A DNA stretch of 64,000 nucleotides from contig NZ_LT629793.1 in NCBI RefSeq assembly GCF_900105735.1, positions 7,023,426 through 7,087,425 on the forward strand, written 5' to 3'. The position numbers and the translations under genes are program-made. Shown here piece after piece: positions 62,918-64,000 of this stretch (the stretch's first letter is position 1; every line of letters begins with the position of its first letter). This DNA is from Pseudomonas yamanorum. GTDB lineage: Bacteria > Pseudomonadota > Gammaproteobacteria > Pseudomonadales > Pseudomonadaceae. The notes beneath the pieces are model-generated. The model had not been told where the DNA came from. It saw only the letters and a list, made by a program, of their open reading frames with translations, and ran no database searches.

Positions 62918-63954
62918 CTAAAGACCACCGCCAATTAATCCACCTGTAATTGGATTGGGTTTTTTTAATGACCAATTAGTAATCTTGAAACCATCAACCA
63001 AACAATAAGCCTCAGTGAAGTCTGGAAAATATCGACAGTGAGAGAAAGAAATGTAACGAGTATTACCGTTGTTATCAGCTACTAGGGCAAGAGCTTCAGA
63101 TACAGATTTTGAAGAGGAATCAGGCCTTGAAGGATGAACGAAGCCCACAAGCCGCCAAGTAGTTGAAATAGGAGGCTCAGCAGGCTTAGCCGGTGCTTTA
63201 GGGAACGTGCAGTGTCGTGACGATCAATCACACCAGGAGAACCGGGCGAAAAAAGCTTTTGACACCAAAAATACCAAGGCCAATAAACAAAACAAATGCA
63301 CCTAGTGTTGCCCAAAGCCCAAAGGATCGCAAAATGCTTGCACGACCATCAGCAGAAGACTCATCACCCACGTCGCCGGAACTTGATTGAGTTGCCGACT
63401 TATAACAAGAGTAGACAGAAGGCTTAAAGGTACCAGCAGTAGTCCTGATGAGCTTAGTCTTTGATGGAGCGTCACCAGTAACGGCGCCGTTATATATGTC
63501 AACCTTAAAGGCTTTTTTGCTCAGTTTTCTAATCCGATAGGTCGTTTCAACCAAAAGGCGAACCCATGATGAAATTTGAGCAAGATCTTGCGTAACCAGG
63601 ACAACACGCATTGAGTTATTTTTGTGGTCAACACGGTGCCGGTGTTCTGCCAATAAGGCCTTATCAGTGAAATTAGCATGGTTCACATTCTGGCCCGCGG
63701 GCCAGCGTCTCCAGCATTCGTCGATAATGGCAACGCAGCCAGAAGGGATAATTTCAGCAAGGTCTGAAAGCTCATACCAATTAGCTGGGAGTTGAGTAAT
63801 TCTCCCACCATAAGTAGCTAAAAGATCATCAATAACCAAAGGAATATTGGTGACTACATGCCTATCCTGCTTCAACGAGGGAATTACAACGTGTTCAACG
63901 ACGCCCGTAACTTTTACCGTGTCCTGGTTTGCCAACATAAGCATGAATTGCCAT
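62918..63954 (-). pseudogene. Zot assembly gene, copy 2, with three single-base indels
   Basis: Corresponds to 53541-54578 but differs by an added C (CCC at 63904-63906), a missing A (six A at 63249-63254 against seven) and a missing G (GGG at 63201-63203 against GGGG). The first alters the frame after about 16 codons, so no full Zot is made; most of the remaining text is unchanged. All three fall in homopolymers within 800 bp of the window's end, so sequencing or assembly error is a serious alternative. Confidence 0.85.
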
Positions 63955-63957
63955 AAA

Positions 63958-64000
63958 TCACCCAATAAACGGAATGCGACGAACAAGGAAGCGCAACAAA
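63958..64000 (-). CDS. pVI-like minor coat protein, copy 2 (partial)
   Basis: The last 14 codons of the copy-2 equivalent of 54582-54866; the rest lies outside the window. Confidence 0.8.
   Translation of the reverse strand, partial: LLRFLVRRIPFIG

Larger units (their letters stand above)
60920..64000. mobile_element. Inovirus prophage, copy 2 (partial, runs off the window)
   Basis: Repeats copy 1 from 51543 onward with a 9377-bp offset. The first 2.3 kb shows no difference by eye; three one-base differences occur within zot. The remainder lies beyond the right edge. Confidence 0.92.

Noticed and set aside
1..64000. tRNA or rRNA genes, especially at the prophage and transposon edges
   Set aside because: No tRNA cloverleaf or rRNA motif was seen. 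Both mobile elements use other targets (dif; an AraC gene).

Overview
The window comes from a Pseudomonas chromosome, most likely of the P. fluorescens group. The evidence is the GC-rich core genes, a cdd-nupC-deoA-deoB nucleoside operon, an MvaT-type H-NS homologue, a P. putida-type Tn4651/Tn4652 transposon, and a near-perfect Pseudomonas dif site at 51528-51555. The dif site places the window at the replication terminus. Identifications rest on reading motifs and on recall of protein families; no database search was run.

Layout. (1) 1-4543: end of a sulfonate-type ABC binding protein, a flavin monooxygenase, a double-PAS hybrid histidine kinase and a thymidylate-kinase-like P-loop enzyme. 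(2) 4526-11172 (minus): a two-gene unit of an M48 metallopeptidase and an 1818-residue DUF4011 / SF1 helicase / Vsr-like nuclease / WGR protein, which resembles anti-phage helicase-nuclease systems. (3) 11456-15715: pyrimidine (deoxy)nucleoside salvage operon. (4) 15802-21084: LysR regulator, SDR remnant, class III aminotransferase, glutamine-synthetase-like ligase and an SDR. (5) 21507-46747: a complete 25,241-bp Tn3-family transposon of the Tn4651 group (tnpT, tnpS, tnpC, tnpA, 46-bp inverted repeats, 5-bp duplication TTCAT). It splits an AraC-family regulator gene whose two halves lie at 46748-47247 and 21081-21506. Its cargo is a BvgAS/EvgAS-like two-component system, a divergent chaperone-usher fimbrial operon, a degenerate receiver protein, an MvaT homologue, a LysE-type exporter, insertion-sequence debris, several decayed genes and the remains of a mercury-resistance region. 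(6) 47435-51406: P1-family peptidase, LuxR regulator, nitrilase-family amidase and a PotF-like binding protein. (7) 51543-64000: a filamentous phage (inovirus) integrated at dif and present as at least two tandem copies of 9377 bp, the second running off the window.

How the parts work together. The transposon probably moves a self-regulated adhesion module (sensor kinase and regulator divergent from the pilus genes) with its own xenogeneic silencer. Insertion removed the intact AraC regulator that lay between an SDR gene and the peptidase gene. The inovirus uses host XerCD at dif; its copy junction carries two opposed dif-like sites about 90 bp apart, the arrangement known from the CTX-phi folded attP.
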